From: Deltaproteobacteria bacterium
GTDB lineage: Bacteria > Myxococcota > Myxococcia > Myxococcales > Anaeromyxobacteraceae
NCBI GenBank assembly: GCA_016214955.1
Contig: JACRMN010000017.1
Span: 124,001-188,000, forward strand
Direction of reading: 5' to 3'
Length of the DNA: 64,000 nucleotides
The notes under the pieces were generated by a model. The model searched no databases. It saw nothing but the letters and a program-made list of their open reading frames with translations, and had not been told where the DNA came from. Below, piece after piece: positions 1 through 8,325 of this stretch (position 1 is the stretch's first letter; each line of letters opens with the position of its first letter). The translations under genes were made by a program, and so were the position numbers.

Positions 1-619
1 GGAGGAGCGCCTCGCTGGCCGCCAGGTCGACCTGGAAGGTGTGGAGGTTGCGGTTGTTCACGCCCACGAGCCGCGCCCCGCAGGCGAGCGCGGTCTCGGT
101 CTCGGGCCGGTCGTGCACCTCCACCAGCGCCGCCAGCCCCAGCGCCCGGCAGTCGCCGAGCAGACGGGTGAGGGCCTCGGGCGAGAGCGCGGCCACGATG
201 AGCAGCGCCGCGTCGGCCCCGGCCTCGCGCGCCTCGAGGAGCTGGTAGCGATCGATCACGAAGTCCTTGCGGAGCAGCGGCAGCGCCACCCGCGCCCGCA
301 CCGCCCGGAGGTCGTCGAGGGAGCCGCCGAAGCCGGGCCCGTCGGTGAGCACCGAGACGCAGGCGGCGCCGGCTTCCTGGTAGCGGGCCGCCTGGGCCGG
401 GGCGTCGAGGCCCGCCTGGATGGCGCCGGCCGAGGGGCTGGCCCGCTTCACCTCGGCGATGACCCGCACCGGGCCGCCGCGGGCCGAGAGGGCGGCGGCG
501 AAGTCGCGGGCCGCCGGCAGCCGGGCGATGCGGGCCTCCAGCGCGGCGTCGGGCTGGGCCCGGCGGCGCTCCGCCACCTCCGCCGCCTTGCGGGTCAGGA
601 TGTCGGCGAGGAAGGTCAT
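1..619 (-). CDS. trpC: Indole-3-glycerol phosphate synthase (partial, C-terminus beyond left edge)
   Basis: TrpC closes the indole ring of tryptophan precursor CdRP, forming indole-3-glycerol phosphate in the cytoplasm. The frame starts [19 protein letters not shown] and shows family landmarks: VIAEVKRASPSAG near residue 55, SVLTDGPGFGGS, LLRKDFVIDRYQ (the catalytic Lys region) and VGVNNRNLHTF near the window edge. About 206 residues are present of a usual 255-265, so roughly 50 are missing because the window ends, not because the gene is broken. Its ATG overlaps the trpD stop as ATGA, so it is translated with trpD. This frame has no stop inside the window. Confidence 0.95.
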   Translation of the reverse strand, partial: MTFLADILTRKAAEVAERRRAQPDAALEARIARLPAARDFAAALSARGGPVRVIAEVKRASPSAGAIQAGLDAPAQAARYQEAGAACVSVLTDGPGFGGSLDDLRAVRARVALPLLRKDFVIDRYQLLEAREAGADAALLIVAALSPEALTRLLGDCRALGLAALVEVHDRPETETALACGARLVGVNNRNLHTFQVDLAASEALL

Positions 620-1629
620 GCGCCGCCGCGGGAGAGGGAGACCAGCCGGGCCAGCTTCTCGCGGGCGGCGCCGGAGTCGATGGCCCCGGCGGCCAGCCTC
701 ACGCCGCCCTTGAGGTCGGGCGCGGCCCCGCCGGCCACCAGCGCGGCGGCGGCGTTGGCCAGCACCGCGTCGCGGGGCCCGCCCTTCTGCCCGTCGAGGA
801 TGTCGCGCAGCATGCGGGCGTTCCACTCGGCGTCGCCGCCGGCGATGGCCGACCGATCCCAGCGGCCCAGGCCCAGGTCCTCGGGCAGGATGGCGTAGCG
901 CTCGAGGGAGCCGGCCTTCACCTCGCAGACGTGGGTCATGCCGGTGACCGCGATCTCGTCGAGCCCCTCGCCGTGGACGACGAAGGCATGGGCCGCCCCC
1001 AGCGCCCGGAGCACGCCGCCGATGATGGGCACCCAGCGCGGCTCGTAGACCCCCATCACCTGGTGGCGGGCGCCGGCCGGGTTGGCGAGCGGCCCCAGCA
1101 GGTTGAAGACCGAGCGCACCCCCAGCTCGCGGCGGATGCCGGCCACCGCCTTGAACGCGGGGTGGAGCCGCGGGGCGAAGAGGAAGCCGATGCCCACCTC
1201 GGCGATGCAGCGCTCCACCACCTCCCGGGGCGCGTCCACGTCGACGCCCAGCGCCGCCAGCACGTCGGCCGAGCCGCTCTTCGACGAGACCGCCCGGTTG
1301 CCGTGCTTGGCCACGCAGACGCCGGCCCCGGCCACGGCGAAGGCCGCGGTGGTGGAGATGTTGAAGGTGTGCTGCCCGTCGCCGCCGGTGCCGCAGGTGT
1401 CCACGAACACCTCCCGGTCCACCCGCACCCGCTCCACCCGCGCCCGCATCACCTCTGCGGCGCCGGCGATCTCGTCCACCGTCTCGCCCTTGAGCCGCAG
1501 CGCCACCAGGAAGGCGCCCACCTGTGCCGGCGAGGCGCCGCCGTCGGCGATCTCGTTCATGGCCTCGGCCACCTCGGCCCGGGAGAGGTCCTGCCGCTCC
1601 ACCAGCCTGGCCAGCGCTTCCTTGATCAT
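616..1629 (-). CDS. trpD: Anthranilate phosphoribosyltransferase
   Basis: TrpD transfers phosphoribose from PRPP to anthranilate, the second committed step of tryptophan synthesis. The 337-residue length is typical. The glycine-rich PRPP/Mg loop [13 protein letters not shown] lies at residues 80-92, followed by [17 protein letters not shown] and the anthranilate-site segment [19 protein letters not shown]. The start ATG overlaps the trpG stop (ATGA) and the stop overlaps the trpC start, so this is the third gene of a tightly coupled trpEGDC run. It is a separate protein, not fused to TrpG or TrpC. No oddity was seen. Confidence 0.97.
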   Translation of the reverse strand: MIKEALARLVERQDLSRAEVAEAMNEIADGGASPAQVGAFLVALRLKGETVDEIAGAAEVMRARVERVRVDREVFVDTCGTGGDGQHTFNISTTAAFAVAGAGVCVAKHGNRAVSSKSGSADVLAALGVDVDAPREVVERCIAEVGIGFLFAPRLHPAFKAVAGIRRELGVRSVFNLLGPLANPAGARHQVMGVYEPRWVPIIGGVLRALGAAHAFVVHGEGLDEIAVTGMTHVCEVKAGSLERYAILPEDLGLGRWDRSAIAGGDAEWNARMLRDILDGQKGGPRDAVLANAAAALVAGGAAPDLKGGVRLAAGAIDSGAAREKLARLVSLSRGGA

Positions 1630-2258
1630 CGCCTCGCCCCCCCGGGACGCGCCCTGCGTCGTCCCACCTGCGCCAGCCAGTTGCCGAGCAGCCGCTTCCC
1701 CTCGGCGGTCAACACCGACTCCGGGTGAAACTGCACGCCCTCCACCGCCAGCCGCCGGTGGCGCAGGCCCATGATCTCCCCCTCGGCGGTCCAGGCGGTC
1801 ACCTGCAGCGCCGCGGGCAGCGTGGCCCGCTCCACCACCAGCGAGTGGTAGCGGCCGGCCTGGAACGGGGAGGGGAGGCCGCGGAAGACCCCCTGGCCGC
1901 GGTGGCGCACCGGGGAGGCCTTGCCGTGGACGATGCGCGCGTTGCGGATCACCCGGCCCCCGAAGGCCTGGCCGATGGCCTGGTGGCCGAGGCAGACGCC
2001 GAGGATGGGAAGCTCGCCGGCCAGGGCCTGGATGGCGGGCACGGTGACGCCGGCCTCGCTGGGCGTGCAGGGGCCGGGCGAGAGCACCAGGCCGTCGGGG
2101 CGGCGGGCGCGGATGCCGGCCACGTCGATGGCGTCGTTGCGGAAGACCTGCACCTCGGCGCCGAGCTCGCCCAGGTACTGGACCAGGTTGAAGGTGAAGG
2201 AGTCGTAGTTGTCCACCAGTACCAGGCGGACGCGCGACGGCTGCCTGCGGGCGCTCAC
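1626..2258 (-). CDS. trpG: Anthranilate synthase glutamine amidotransferase subunit
   Basis: TrpG supplies ammonia from glutamine to TrpE for anthranilate formation. The chosen GTG start at 2258 overlaps the trpE TGA as GTGA and gives 210 residues; a longer open frame reaches upstream to 2468 but lies inside trpE and is not needed. The class I amidotransferase triad is visible: nucleophile Cys89 in GVCLGHQ, and His178 and Glu180 in FHPES. The N-terminus [20 protein letters not shown] is characteristic of TrpG/PabA. Because PabA shares this fold it could also serve PabB, but its place inside the trp run makes TrpG the main role. Confidence 0.95.
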   Translation of the reverse strand: MSARRQPSRVRLVLVDNYDSFTFNLVQYLGELGAEVQVFRNDAIDVAGIRARRPDGLVLSPGPCTPSEAGVTVPAIQALAGELPILGVCLGHQAIGQAFGGRVIRNARIVHGKASPVRHRGQGVFRGLPSPFQAGRYHSLVVERATLPAALQVTAWTAEGEIMGLRHRRLAVEGVQFHPESVLTAEGKRLLGNWLAQVGRRRARPGGARR

Positions 2259-3691
2259 CGGCGGCCTCGCTTCCGGCGGGTGAGGGGCGGCGCCGGCACG
2301 GCGTCGAGCGAGCCCGACTCGGCCTGGGCCACGGCGGTGAAGACCGCGCGGGCCTTGTTCACCGTCTCCTGGTACTCGGCCTCGGGCACCGAGTCGTAGA
2401 CCAGCCCGCCGCCGGCCTGGACCGAGACCTGCCGGCCCCGGGCCATGAGGGTGCGGATGGCGATGCACATCTCCATGTTGCCGCCGCGGTCGAAGTAGCC
2501 CACCGCGCCGGCGTACGGGCCGCGCCGCGCCGGCTCCAGCTCGTCGATGATCTCCATGGCCCGCACCTTGGGCGAACCGGAGACGGTGCCGGCCGGGAAG
2601 CCGGCCCGGAGCACGTCCACCGCGGTGAGGCCGGAGGCCAGCCGCCCCTTCACCTCGGAGACGAGGTGCATCACGTGGGAGTAGCGCTCCACCGTCTTGA
2701 GGGCCGTGACCCGCACCGAGCCCACCTGCGAGACGCGCCCCACGTCGTTGCGCCCCAGGTCCACCAGCATGACGTGCTCGGCGTTCTCCTTGGGGTCGGC
2801 GCGGAGCTCCTCCTCCAGCTTCCGGTCGGCGGCCGGGTCGGCGCCGCGCCGCCGGGTGCCGGCGATGGGCCGCAGCGTCACCTCGCCCTCCTCCAGCTTG
2901 ATGAGGGTCTCGGGAGAGCTGCCGGCCAGGGCCCGCGCCCCGTCCTTGAGGAAGAAGAGGTAGGGGGAGGGGTTCACGCGGCGCAGCGCCCGGTAGATCT
3001 CGAAGGGCGGCACCGAGACCTCGGCGTCGAAGCGCTGCGAGAGCACGATCTGCTGGCAGTCGCCGGCCCGGATGTACTCCTTGGCCCGCTCCACCGCCTC
3101 GAGGTACTCGCGCTTGGCCACCCGGGGCGCGAGCCGGGCCGGTGCGGCGCTGCGGGCCGGGCGCCGGTCCTGCAGCGGCCGGCGCAGGGCCCGGAGCCGG
3201 GCGGAGATGCGGCGCAGCGCCCGGGCGTAGAGGGCCCGCGGGTCGTCCCCCTCGCTGCAGCGCACCTCGCAGATCACCTGCAGCGAGTGGCGCAGGTTGT
3301 CGAAGGCCACGATCTCGTCGTAGTCGCCCAGGAGCACGTCGGGGAAGCGGAGCTCGTCGGGGTTGGCGATGGGCACCCGCGGCTCGAAGAGCCGCACCGC
3401 GTCGTAGGCCACGTGCCCCACCAGGCCGCCGGAGAAGCGCGGCGTGCCCTCGATGCGCACCGCGTGGTGCGAGGCCAGCATGGAGCGGATGCGCTCCAGC
3501 GGGTCGCCCGGGTCGCCCTGCTTCCAGCGCAGCAGCCGCCGCGGCCCGGCGCCCAGGAAGGAGAAGCGGGCGCTGCGCTCGCCGCCCTCCACCGACTCGA
3601 GCAGGAAGGCGTTCTGCTGCCCGCGCGAGAGCTTGAGGAAGGCCGAGACCGGGGTCTCGGTGTCGGCCTCGATCTCGACGCGGACGGGCAC
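2255..3691 (-). CDS. trpE: Anthranilate synthase component I
   Basis: TrpE converts chorismate to anthranilate using ammonia from TrpG. Family segments in order are [10 protein letters not shown] near residue 12, [36 protein letters not shown], the metal/chorismate site [16 protein letters not shown] and [18 protein letters not shown]. The assigned GTG start gives 478 residues. The open frame continues upstream in phase to a TGA near 3775 with TrpE-like sequence ([16 protein letters not shown]) but no ATG, GTG or TTG, so either the GTG at 3691 is right or a rare CTG near 3720 is used. It is the first gene of the trp run. No leader peptide with Trp codons was recognised upstream. Confidence 0.95.
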   Translation of the reverse strand: MPVRVEIEADTETPVSAFLKLSRGQQNAFLLESVEGGERSARFSFLGAGPRRLLRWKQGDPGDPLERIRSMLASHHAVRIEGTPRFSGGLVGHVAYDAVRLFEPRVPIANPDELRFPDVLLGDYDEIVAFDNLRHSLQVICEVRCSEGDDPRALYARALRRISARLRALRRPLQDRRPARSAAPARLAPRVAKREYLEAVERAKEYIRAGDCQQIVLSQRFDAEVSVPPFEIYRALRRVNPSPYLFFLKDGARALAGSSPETLIKLEEGEVTLRPIAGTRRRGADPAADRKLEEELRADPKENAEHVMLVDLGRNDVGRVSQVGSVRVTALKTVERYSHVMHLVSEVKGRLASGLTAVDVLRAGFPAGTVSGSPKVRAMEIIDELEPARRGPYAGAVGYFDRGGNMEMCIAIRTLMARGRQVSVQAGGGLVYDSVPEAEYQETVNKARAVFTAVAQAESGSLDAVPAPPLTRRKRGRR

Positions 3692-3772
3692 CGCCCGGCC
3701 GGGCCGGCAGAGCTTCAGGAACGTGGGGAGATCGGGAACGGGAGAGCGCCTAGCGCTGCCAAAGAAACACCG

Positions 3773-4168
3773 TCATGCGCTCACCCTTCTCTGAGGGCCC
3801 GGCACCTCGACGGCGCCGGGCGAGACGATCTTGTTCTGCTTGTCGACCAGGACGACCCTGGGCACGTGAGCCGGCACCTCGGCCTCCTCGAAGTCGGCGA
3901 AGGTGGCGAGGATCACCAGGTCGCCGGGCTTGTTGAGGTGGGCGGCCGCCCCGTTGATGCAGATGATGCCGGAGCCGCGCTCGCCGGTGATGGCGTAGGT
4001 CACGAGCCGCGTGCCCCGGGTGATGTTCCAGACGTGCACCGCCTCGTAGTCGACGATCCCGGCCGCGTCCATCAGGTCGCGGTCGATGGTCACCGACCCC
4101 TCGTAGTCGAGGTCGGCGTGGGTGATCGTGGCCCGGTGGATCTTCCCCTTAAAGAGGTTGCGGCGCAT
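3773..4168 (-). CDS. panD: Aspartate 1-decarboxylase (pyruvoyl enzyme)
   Basis: PanD makes beta-alanine from aspartate for pantothenate and coenzyme A. The ATG at 4168 gives 131 residues, starting [20 protein letters not shown]. The self-cleavage site is Gly24-Ser25 in DYEGSVTID, which generates the N-terminal pyruvoyl group. Later family segments are [17 protein letters not shown] and [15 protein letters not shown] longer frame to 4465 exists but the extra part is low-complexity and unrelated. It lies 81 bases upstream of trpE on the same strand and may be co-transcribed with the trp genes. The hydrolase at 4281 is divergent. Confidence 0.96.
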   Translation of the reverse strand: MRRNLFKGKIHRATITHADLDYEGSVTIDRDLMDAAGIVDYEAVHVWNITRGTRLVTYAITGERGSGIICINGAAAHLNKPGDLVILATFADFEEAEVPAHVPRVVLVDKQNKIVSPGAVEVPGPQRRVSA

Positions 4169-4280
4169 GGCTGGGATCGGGATCTCTACCGTCTCGTGGC
4201 GCGGTGCGCAAGATGGGTGCGCCGGGCCGGGCCGGGTGGCCGCGCCTTGCGGAGCCGCGGCGGCGGCGCCAGCATGCGGC

Positions 4281-5165
4281 ATGACGACCGACCCCTTGTT
4301 CCCCGGGTTCGAGGTGCGCCGCTTCCGCGGCGCCGGCGCCGAGATCCACGGCGTCGTCGGCGGCAGCGGCCCGCCGCTCCTGCTCCTGCACGGCTTCCCC
4401 CAGACCCACGCCATCTGGCACGAGGTGGCTGCCCGCCTCGCCGAGCGCTTCACCGTGGTGGCCACCGATCTCCGCGGCTACGGCGACAGCCAGAAGCCGC
4501 CCAGCGACGAGCGGCACGCGCCCTACGCCAAGCGGGCCATGGCCGCCGACCAGGTGGCGGTGATGCGCGAGCTGGGCTTCGAGCGCTTCCGGGTGGCCGG
4601 CCACGACCGCGGCGGCCGGGTGGCCCACCGGCTGGCGCGCGACCACCGCGACCGGGTCGAGCGCCTGGCGGTGCTCGACATCTCGCCGACGCTGGCCATG
4701 TACCAGCAGACCGACCAGCGCTTCGCCACGCTCTACTACCACTGGTTCTTCCTCATCCAGCCCTTCGACCTGCCGGAGCGGCTCATCGGGGCCGACCCCG
4801 ACTACTACTTCGACCGGAAGATCGGCGGCTGGGGCACCGCGGGCTCGCCGTTCGACCCCGCCGCGCTCGCCGAGTACCGGCGCTGCTGGCGCGCACCGGC
4901 CGCCATCCACGCCATGTGCGAGGACTACCGGGCCGCGGCCGGCATCGACCTCGAGCACGACCGCGCCGACCTCGACCGCAAGCTCGACTGCCCGGTGCTG
5001 GTGCTCTGGGGCGAGAAGGGGGTGGTCCACCGCTGCTTCCGGCCGCTCGACGACTGGCGCGCCGTGGCCACCGACGTGCAAGGCGAGGCGCTCCCCGGCG
5101 GCCACTACCTGGCGGAGGAGCTCCCCGACCTCACCGCGGAGCGGCTGCTCTCCTTCTTCGCCTGA
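4281..5165 (+). CDS. Alpha/beta hydrolase of the fluoroacetate/haloacetate dehalogenase type
   Basis: This 294-residue protein has the alpha/beta-hydrolase fold and resembles characterised fluoroacetate dehalogenases along its length. The oxyanion segment is [14 protein letters not shown] (34-47). The nucleophile is Asp109 in GHDRGGR rather than Ser, with Arg110 and Arg113 placed to hold a carboxylate, the acid Asp133 in AVLDIS and the base His275 in PGGHYLAEE. The halide-pocket residues known from the family are also present: His154-Trp155 in YYHWFFL, Trp184 and Tyr216. ATG 4281 was chosen because the family N-terminus begins here; the open frame upstream to 4122 crosses the divergent panD start. 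The natural substrate is unknown; an ordinary epoxide hydrolase is less likely. Confidence 0.85.
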   Translation: MTTDPLFPGFEVRRFRGAGAEIHGVVGGSGPPLLLLHGFPQTHAIWHEVAARLAERFTVVATDLRGYGDSQKPPSDERHAPYAKRAMAADQVAVMRELGFERFRVAGHDRGGRVAHRLARDHRDRVERLAVLDISPTLAMYQQTDQRFATLYYHWFFLIQPFDLPERLIGADPDYYFDRKIGGWGTAGSPFDPAALAEYRRCWRAPAAIHAMCEDYRAAAGIDLEHDRADLDRKLDCPVLVLWGEKGVVHRCFRPLDDWRAVATDVQGEALPGGHYLAEELPDLTAERLLSFFA

Positions 5166-5343
5166 GGAGCTCCTCGCCCTGGCGGTGGAACCCGGAAGTG
5201 CCCTGCCCATCCGGGAGGCTTCCGGCGCCCGCGCGGATGTGGGCTTCATCGCCGGACCAGCTCGCCCGACCTCGGCCTCACCGGCGCGCCCCGCGGCGCG
5301 CGGCGCGGCCCCGACCTCGCCGGGCGGCTGGAAGGGAGGCGCC

Positions 5344-7500
5344 ATGATCCGCTCCGCTCGCTGGACCCTCGCGGTGGTGACCCTGCTGGCACCGCTGCTC
5401 CTCGCGCCCGCGGCCCGCGGCAGCGAGGAGGGAGGCAGGGATGGCCGCCACCCCTACCGCTTCTGGATCGGCGAGGCGGGGCCCACCGAGGGGCCGCTCG
5501 GCCTCGGCCCCAAGCAGCGGCCGTTCGTCTGCGCCACGGTGGAGTCGGGCCTGGGCCAGCCGCTGGTGGACAACCAGGCGGGGCGCGGCAGCGCGGTGTT
5601 CCCCGAGGTCGGGGGAGTCCCCGACTTCGCGGCGACGCCGGTGGGCTACAGCGAGGACTGCAGCATCCTCACCCGGGTCGACTACTTCTACTGGGACGGT
5701 GCGGCGGCCGCCTTCCGGCGCTTCGACCCGGCCACCATGTTCGACGCCCCGCCCCCCGGGCTCGCCCGCATCCCGGTGGGTGGCCAGGCCGTGCCCTTCG
5801 TGGTCCGCGTCGAGACCGGCACGCTCGACCGCTTCCTCTACACCATCGCCATGCTGGCCCCCTGGCCCGAGGAGGTGTCCTCTCCCGGCCGGCTGCGCAG
5901 CGAGGCCTGGAACCGGAAGCTCGTCTACTGGTTCCGCGGCGGCGTCGGCATCGGCCACTGGCAGGGCGAGGCGGCCTGGCACGGCGGCCTCTGGGGGGCG
6001 GAGCGCGCGATCTTCCCGGGCCTCCTGGCGCAGGGCTACGCCATCGCCACCTCGTCGGCCAACGAGACCGGCGTCCACTACAACCTGCGCCTCGCCGAGG
6101 AGGCGATGCTCATGGTGAAGGGGCACCTCGTCGAGACCTACGGCCGCCCGCGCTACACGGTCGGCCTGGGCGGCTCGGGCGGCGGCATCCAGCAGTACGC
6201 CATCGGCCAGAACCACCCCGGCCTGCTCGACGCCGGCATCCCGCTGTACTCCTACCCGGACATGGTCACCCAGACGATCCACGTGGGCGACTGCAACCTC
6301 CTCGAGCAGTACTTCCTCGAGGACGTGATGTCGAAGGGGGCGGCCTCGAAGTGGGCGGTGTGGAGCCGGCGGCAGTGGATCGAGGGGCTGAACGCCAGCG
6401 ACACGGTGCGCAACTCGGTGTTCGGCACGCCGGGATCGAGCGAGTGCATCGAGGGCTGGTTCTTCGCCGAGCCGCTGGCCATGAACCCCCGCTTCACCGA
6501 CCCGCAGTACTTCGCGGCCTTCTCGCGCTACCGCTTCCCCGCCGCGGAGGTCGCGGCCATCCGCTGGACCCACTGGAACGACCTGGAGAACATCTACGGG
6601 GTCGACGCCGCCGGCTTCGCCCCGGTTCCCTTCGACAACGTCGGGGTGCAGTACGGCCTCCGCGCGCTCGTGGAGGGCAAGATCACCCCGGCCGAGTTCG
6701 TGGAGCTGAACGCCTGCGTGGGCAGCTGGAAGGAGCAGGCCGACTACGTGGCCTGGAACCCGTACGCCGACCCCTTCGACGCCTCGAACGCCCGGCGCAA
6801 CCCGGTGGCCTGCCGGATGCCGCTCGGGGCCGGCTGGGCGCCGAGCCCGAGGCGCGCGGGCGACCTCTCCGCCATGCGGCGCGCCTACACCTCCGGGCAC
6901 GTGTTCACCGGCGACATCGAGATCCCGCTGGTGGACCTGCGGCCCTACCTCGAGCCGGAGCTCAACATGCACAACGCCCGGCAGTCCTTCTCCGCCCGGG
7001 AGCGCATGCGGCGCGGGGAGGGGCGCGGACGCAACCAGGTGATCTGGTTCACCGGCAGCGAGGCAGACGTCCCGGCCCGCATCCAGGAGGCCCTGGGGGT
7101 GCTCGACGCCTGGCTCACCACCGGGCGCAGGCCGCCCGGCTTCGTCGACAAGTGCACCGACGCCTCGGGCAACCTCATCGCCGCGGGCCGGCAGGTGTGG
7201 GACGGGATCCTCGATCGGCGGCCGCCCGGCGCCTGCACGCTCGCCTATCCGCTGAAGTCCAGCTCGCGGATGGTGGCCGGCGACGGGTACGCCGGCGACC
7301 TCTTCAAGTGCGCCCGGAAGCCCCTGGCCCGGGCGCTCGAGGACGGCACCTACGGCGCGGTCGCGTTCACCGACGGTCAGCTCTCCCAGCTCGACGCCAT
7401 CTTCCCCGACGGCGTCTGCGACTACACCCGGCCCGACGTGGGCAGGCCGCGCGGCTGGGGGCGCGGGGGCGAGGAGGAGCGCGACGAGGACGGCCGGTAG
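5344..7500 (+). CDS. Secreted DUF6351-family hydrolase-like protein
   Basis: This is a 718-residue exported protein of unknown substrate. The N-terminus is a clear signal peptide (MIRSARWTLAVVTLLAPLLL, cleavage probably after ARG near residue 28). An alpha/beta-hydrolase-like nucleophile elbow is seen in LGGSGGGIQQYAIGQ with Ser278, followed by NHPGLLDAGIPLYSYPD and a Cys-containing loop (HVGDCNLLEQYF). This arrangement matches DUF6351 proteins as I recall them, a family annotated only by sequence. The ATG follows GGGAGG. It ends 24 bases before the convergent purQ. The C-terminus is Arg/Gly/Glu-rich and looks disordered. Assignment to DUF6351 is from memory of motifs, so function is not claimed beyond a probable esterase-like fold. 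Confidence 0.75.
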   Translation: MIRSARWTLAVVTLLAPLLLAPAARGSEEGGRDGRHPYRFWIGEAGPTEGPLGLGPKQRPFVCATVESGLGQPLVDNQAGRGSAVFPEVGGVPDFAATPVGYSEDCSILTRVDYFYWDGAAAAFRRFDPATMFDAPPPGLARIPVGGQAVPFVVRVETGTLDRFLYTIAMLAPWPEEVSSPGRLRSEAWNRKLVYWFRGGVGIGHWQGEAAWHGGLWGAERAIFPGLLAQGYAIATSSANETGVHYNLRLAEEAMLMVKGHLVETYGRPRYTVGLGGSGGGIQQYAIGQNHPGLLDAGIPLYSYPDMVTQTIHVGDCNLLEQYFLEDVMSKGAASKWAVWSRRQWIEGLNASDTVRNSVFGTPGSSECIEGWFFAEPLAMNPRFTDPQYFAAFSRYRFPAAEVAAIRWTHWNDLENIYGVDAAGFAPVPFDNVGVQYGLRALVEGKITPAEFVELNACVGSWKEQADYVAWNPYADPFDASNARRNPVACRMPLGAGWAPSPRRAGDLSAMRRAYTSGHVFTGDIEIPLVDLRPYLEPELNMHNARQSFSARERMRRGEGRGRNQVIWFTGSEADVPARIQEALGVLDAWLTTGRRPPGFVDKCTDASGNLIAAGRQVWDGILDRRPPGACTLAYPLKSSSRMVAGDGYAGDLFKCARKPLARALEDGTYGAVAFTDGQLSQLDAIFPDGVCDYTRPDVGRPRGWGRGGEEERDEDGR

Positions 7501-7524
7501 CGCGGCGCGCGGACCGGCCGCCGC

Positions 7525-8325
7525 TCAGATCCCGGTGACCCCCGCCCGGAAGATGGCGAGCCCGCCCGGCTCCTGCGCCTCGATCTCCTTCTTGCGGCGG
7601 GCGTAGTCGGGGTGGTGCCAGGGGTAGAGGAAGGCGTCGGGGTGGGGCATGAGCCCGAGGATGCGGCCGGTGGCGTCGGTGACCCCGGCCACGCCGCGGG
7701 CGCTGCCGTTGGGGTTGTGGGGCCAGGCCTCGGTGGGCTGGCCCGCCGGGTCGAGGTACCGGAACGCGACCTGGCGGCGCTCCTCCAGCCGCGCCAGGGC
7801 CGCGTCCGACTCGACGACGAACTTCCCCTCGCCGTGGCGCGCCGGCACCTCCAGCGTGGAGAGGCCGCGGGTCCAGGCGCAGGCCGAGCGCTCGTCGGCG
7901 CCGAGCCGCACCCAGGCGTCGCGGTAGCCGAGCCTGTCGTTGTTGGCGAGGGCGGCGCGGGGCACGAAGTCGTGCGGGCCCGCCTCCGGCCCGGGCAGGA
8001 GACCCAGCCGCACCAGCACCTGGAAGCCGTTGCAGATGCCCAGCACCCGGCCGCCGTTGGCCAGGAAGGACGAGAGCTCGGCCTGGAGGTGGGCGCGCAC
8101 GCGGGTGGCGGCCACGAAGCCCGAGGCCACGTGGTCGCCGTAGGAGAAGCCGCCCACGAAGGCCAGCACCTGGTAGCCGGGGATCGGGAGCGGGGCCCGA
8201 CCGGCGAAGAGGTCGGTGAGGTGGACCTGATCCACCTCGGCCCCCACCATGCGGAAGGCGGCCGAGGTCTCCTCCTCGCAGTTGAAGCCGAAGCCCACCG
8301 GGACGAGCACGCGCACCGGCTTCAT
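7525..8325 (-). CDS. purQ: Phosphoribosylformylglycinamidine synthase, glutaminase subunit
   Basis: PurQ feeds ammonia to PurL in step four of purine synthesis. It is 266 residues, longer than the 220-230 of the Bacillus type and closer to the glutaminase domain of the large single-chain enzymes. The nucleophile Cys98 is in VLGICNGFQVL and the His partner lies in GLMPHPDAFLYPWHHP. The start ATG overlaps the purL stop as ATGA, so the two subunits are translated together. The N-terminal segment VLVPVGFGFNCEEETSAAF is typical. It converges with the DUF6351 gene. Confidence 0.95.
   Translation of the reverse strand: MKPVRVLVPVGFGFNCEEETSAAFRMVGAEVDQVHLTDLFAGRAPLPIPGYQVLAFVGGFSYGDHVASGFVAATRVRAHLQAELSSFLANGGRVLGICNGFQVLVRLGLLPGPEAGPHDFVPRAALANNDRLGYRDAWVRLGADERSACAWTRGLSTLEVPARHGEGKFVVESDAALARLEERRQVAFRYLDPAGQPTEAWPHNPNGSARGVAGVTDATGRILGLMPHPDAFLYPWHHPDYARRKKEIEAQEPGGLAIFRAGVTGI

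Noticed and set aside
2666-5347. A long plus-strand frame across trpE and panD
   Set aside because: Antisense shadow of trpE and panD; low-complexity composition and no recognisable domain.
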